A DNA stretch of 64,000 bases from Bacteroidia bacterium. Its GTDB lineage: Bacteria; Bacteroidota; Bacteroidia; Flavobacteriales; Flavobacteriaceae. How positions within the stretch are numbered: position 1 is the first letter of the stretch; each line of letters begins with the position of its first letter. The DNA lies in NCBI GenBank assembly GCA_030425285.1, contig JAUIAY010000003.1:161302-225301 (forward strand), read 5' to 3'. Made by a program: the position numbers and the translations under genes. The notes below the pieces were generated by a model. The model saw only the letters and a list, made by a program, of their open reading frames with translations, searched no databases and was not told the DNA's origin. Below, one piece after another: positions 62,199-64,000 of the stretch.

Positions 62199-63149
62199 AT
62201 GCCAATACCAAATTTTCAAAAAATCTTTCTTCCTCTTTTAAAAGAGACTAACATCGAAGATGAAATATCTATGAATAGTGCAATAGAAAAAGTAGAAGAT
62301 TTCTTTGAATTAACGGAAGAAGAAAGAAAAAGACTATTACCAAGTGGTAATGCTATAATTTTCAAAAACAGAGTGCGATTTGCAAGATTATATTTAATTA
62401 AAGCTGGTTTAATAGAATCTAAAAGAAGAGGCTATATAAACATTACACTTAAAGGAAAAGAAGTTTTAAAAAGCAACCCTAAAGAAATTAATCTCAAATA
62501 TCTTGAGCAATTTCCTGAATATTTAGAGTTTAAAAACAAACTCAAGAAAAATCAAGAAGAAAAGAGAAAAAACAAGAAAGATTCAAATGCTGAATTGATT
62601 AACAACACTGAATTAGATAATGAGCAAACTACAGAAGAAACTTTAGAATACGCATTTGACAAACTTCAAAAAGAAACCGCTTCAGACCTTTCTGAAAAAA
62701 TTAATAACTGCACTTGGAGTTTCTTTGAAAAATTAGTAATTGACCTATTATTAAAAATGGGATATGGAGGCTCAAGAAAAGATGCAGGACAAGCTTTTAC
62801 TAAATCAAATGATGAAGGTATTGATGGGATAATTAAGGAAGATAAGTTAGGATTAGATATAATTTATGTTCAAGCAAAAAAATGGCAAAAAGGAAATACA
62901 GTTGGTAGACCTGAAATTCAAAAGTTTGCTGGTGCCTTACAAGGACAAAGGGCAAAAAAAGGAATATTTATTACAACTTCAAACTTTTCAAAAGGTGCTT
63001 ATGAGTACACGAAAGTTATTGATTCAAAAATTGTCTTAATAGATGGAATTGAATTAGCCGAATTGATGATGGCAAATAACTTGGGTGTGTCTACAGAAAA
63101 TATTTATGAATTAAAAAAAGTAGACACAGACTATTTTATTGAAGAATAA
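62199..63149 (+). CDS. Mrr-type restriction endonuclease
   Basis: I start at the ATG giving MPIPNFQKIFLPLLKET, the usual Mrr N-terminus; a TTG at 62181 is less likely. The ~316-residue protein has a winged-helix DNA-binding domain (~1-90), a charged linker, and a C-terminal nuclease domain (~165-310): FEKLVIDLLLKMGYGGSRKD, then DEGIDGIIKEDKLGLDIIYV and QAKKW, with D...QAK as the PD-(D/E)xK active site. Mrr enzymes cut DNA carrying foreign methylation. It is the cargo of cassette 1, flanked by the attC-like sites a and b. Confidence 0.93.
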   Translation: MPIPNFQKIFLPLLKETNIEDEISMNSAIEKVEDFFELTEEERKRLLPSGNAIIFKNRVRFARLYLIKAGLIESKRRGYINITLKGKEVLKSNPKEINLKYLEQFPEYLEFKNKLKKNQEEKRKNKKDSNAELINNTELDNEQTTEETLEYAFDKLQKETASDLSEKINNCTWSFFEKLVIDLLLKMGYGGSRKDAGQAFTKSNDEGIDGIIKEDKLGLDIIYVQAKKWQKGNTVGRPEIQKFAGALQGQRAKKGIFITTSNFSKGAYEYTKVIDSKIVLIDGIELAELMMANNLGVSTENIYELKKVDTDYFIEE

Positions 63150-63152
63150 ACT

Positions 63153-63289
63153 ACACCCAACAATGTATAACCGCAATTACGGCGGATTCGACTACGTCCG
63201 TATCTAGTTAGAATTTATAAATTTACTACCAAACCAAAAATTAACGCATATAAAACTGTAACTGACGGTTATACGTAAAAGTTGGCATT
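63153..63289. repeat. attC-like palindromic site b
   Basis: The outer pair is ACCCAAC (63155-63161) and GTTGGCA (63281-63287). The inner pair is GTATAACCG (63165-63173) and CGGTTATAC (63266-63274), nine perfectly complementary bases. The ~92-bp centre carries a TACGG...CCGTA hairpin. The unequal spacers (3 and 6 bases) give the extrahelical asymmetry expected of attC sites. It starts 4 bp after the Mrr stop codon. Confidence 0.65.
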
Positions 63290-63304
63290 CATTTGAGAAA
63301 AATT

Positions 63305-63757
63305 ATGAACGGAAAAGAAATATTAGATTGTATAATTAACAAGAGACTGAAAAAGTGTCGAATTCAATCGTTTTTCTTAAACGGAGAATTAGTTGACAGA
63401 ATCAATGTTACTTATCTGAAATTTGACAATTGGATTAGCATTGTGTCTACGGATGAAATGACAACAATCCGAAAAGCAGAAGATTCTTTTGAATCGATTA
63501 AATCTTATGGAGATAGCGAATTTAATTATCCTGTTGAACAAGCTGAAATTTACTTCCCTGAATTTGAAAAATATATCGGAAAAAAACTGGTCGAATGGAA
63601 AGAATTAGTTTGGAAAAAAGATAACGATTTGAGTTTTGGCATAAATTTATACTTTGAGAATAATTTGAATTTAATAATTCATAACGAAACAATTCCTGAC
63701 GATAAAAACGAATATATTTTCGAGAATAAATTACCGGAAGATTTAACTGAAAAATAA
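63305..63757 (+). CDS. Unknown cassette protein, ~150 aa
   Basis: The ATG at 63305 (MNGKEILDCIINKRLKKCRI) is preferred to a TTG 12 bp earlier. The protein has no signal peptide or membrane segment and alternates strands and turns: IQSFFLNGELVDRINVTYLKF, DNWISIVSTDEMTTIRKAED, FPEFEKYIGKKLVEW, FGINLYFENNLNLIIHNE. It resembles small immunity-like or cassette-borne proteins in composition, but I cannot place it in a family. It is alone in cassette 2, between attC-like sites b and c. Confidence 0.75.
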   Translation: MNGKEILDCIINKRLKKCRIQSFFLNGELVDRINVTYLKFDNWISIVSTDEMTTIRKAEDSFESIKSYGDSEFNYPVEQAEIYFPEFEKYIGKKLVEWKELVWKKDNDLSFGINLYFENNLNLIIHNETIPDDKNEYIFENKLPEDLTEK

Positions 63758-63763
63758 AAACGA

Positions 63764-63901
63764 AATGCCAACACCGTATATAATTTATTGCTGGCTTCTA
63801 GCGTACTTACGAAAGTCCTCGCGGACTTTCTTAGTCAGTAATTATTTACTAAATTAGTTGCTTAAACCACGCAACAAACCATATACAAACACGTTGGCAA
63901 T
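63764..63901. repeat. attC-like palindromic site c
   Basis: The outer pair is AATGCCAAC (63764-63772) and GTTGGCAAT (63893-63901). The inner pair is GTATATAATTTATTGC (63776-63791) and GCAACAAACCATATAC (63871-63886), complementary at 13 of 16 positions. The centre contains a perfect hairpin GAAAGTCC TCGC GGACTTTC (63811-63830). It begins 7 bp after the stop of the 150-residue gene. From memory, text very like this centre recurs between small genes in other flavobacteria. Confidence 0.7.
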
Positions 63902-63918
63902 AATTAAAACCAAAGAAT

Positions 63919-64000
63919 ATGAAAACAAAAAAAACCTTGTTACTGATTTTGGGAATATGTCTATTATTCTCTTGTAAAAAAAATGAAAAACAACGAGTAG
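63919..64000 (+). CDS. Lipoprotein, N-terminal part (cut by window edge)
   Basis: The visible 27 residues begin MKTKKTLLLILGICLLFSCK: a basic start, a hydrophobic stretch and the lipobox LFSC. The mature protein would begin CKKNEKQR, without an Asp at position 2. The frame is open to the window edge, with the rest outside. It starts 25 bp after the core site of attC-like site c and is therefore the cargo of cassette 3. Confidence 0.75.
   Translation, partial: MKTKKTLLLILGICLLFSCKKNEKQRV

Larger units (their letters stand above)
62170..64000 (+). mobile_element. Integron-like cassette array without visible integrase
   Basis: Three same-strand genes are separated by imperfect palindromes b and c. 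Cassette 1 starts TTGGGTGT after the core G, and its own trailing palindrome starts ACACCCAAC, the reverse complement. Cassette 2 starts TTGGCATT, and its palindrome starts AATGCCAAC. Cassette 3 starts TTGGCAAT and leaves the window. Start codons lie 23-29 bp after each boundary. This is the expected result of inserting circular cassettes at a core site. Confidence 0.6.

Overview
The window comes from the chromosome of a low-GC Flavobacteriaceae bacterium (Bacteroidota), probably marine. Reasons: -7 boxes of the Bacteroidota type TAnnTTTG (upstream of wza, pduO, mnmA, pyrG, secA), two proteins with type IX secretion (T9SS) C-terminal sorting domains, an outer-membrane TonB-dependent receptor of the flavobacterial kind, a long SecA, and PAPS-type sulfotransferases in a surface-glycan locus. 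No tRNA, rRNA, CRISPR array or phage genes were seen.

Region 1 (about 1-25.4 kb) is a surface polysaccharide locus, read mainly on the minus strand from wza (25.4 kb) leftwards. It runs Wza export lipoprotein, Wzc tyrosine kinase/co-polymerase, a TviB/WbpO-type dehydrogenase and a TviC/WbpP-type epimerase (together making UDP-GalNAcA), a Wzm/Wzt ABC exporter, then tailoring genes: two sulfotransferases, glycosyltransferases, an asparagine-synthetase-like amidotransferase, methyltransferases and an MBOAT/AlgJ-like acylation pair. The product is probably an acidic, sulfated, acylated polysaccharide. This locus is broken up by three kinds of non-coding structure: (a) degenerate arrays with a 7-bp period at gene 3' ends, one pair bracketing a four-helix-bundle (S23) gene; (b) a family of ~155-170 bp units with terminal inverted repeats and two internal hairpins, in near-tandem copies around a DUF559 nuclease gene; (c) a hairpin-rich block near 17.8 kb.

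Region 2 (25.5-32.7 kb) is housekeeping: an ABC-F ATPase, a methyltransferase, cobalamin adenosyltransferase, a DUF2795 protein and SecA. Region 3 (32.9-43.5 kb) starts with a tandem pair of secreted proteins: a large multidomain protein ending in a dockerin, followed by a cohesin-like protein carrying a T9SS sorting domain. Then come an M23 peptidase, an ECF sigma/anti-sigma/DUF4097 operon whose last protein has 11-residue helical repeats, a DUF2911 protein and MeaB. Region 4 (43.5-49.6 kb) holds an epimerase, a GT2 / LpxB-N-like / GT39 operon for lipid-linked sugar modification, PAP2 phosphatase and a MATE exporter. Region 5 (49.7-61.7 kb) has a PD40 protein, a TonB-dependent receptor, a nitronate monooxygenase, a T9SS subtilase, MnmA, a MORN protein, YidC and CTP synthase.

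Region 6 (62.1 kb to the end) looks like an array of integron-like gene cassettes without an integrase in view. Three same-strand cargo genes (Mrr-type restriction nuclease, unknown 150-aa protein, lipoprotein) are separated by ~135-bp imperfect palindromes with RYYYAAC/GTTRRRY-like ends. The first bases of each complete cassette are complementary to the first bases of its own trailing palindrome, the signature left when circular cassettes insert. The DUF559/inverted-repeat array and this cassette array are the most interesting parts of the window.
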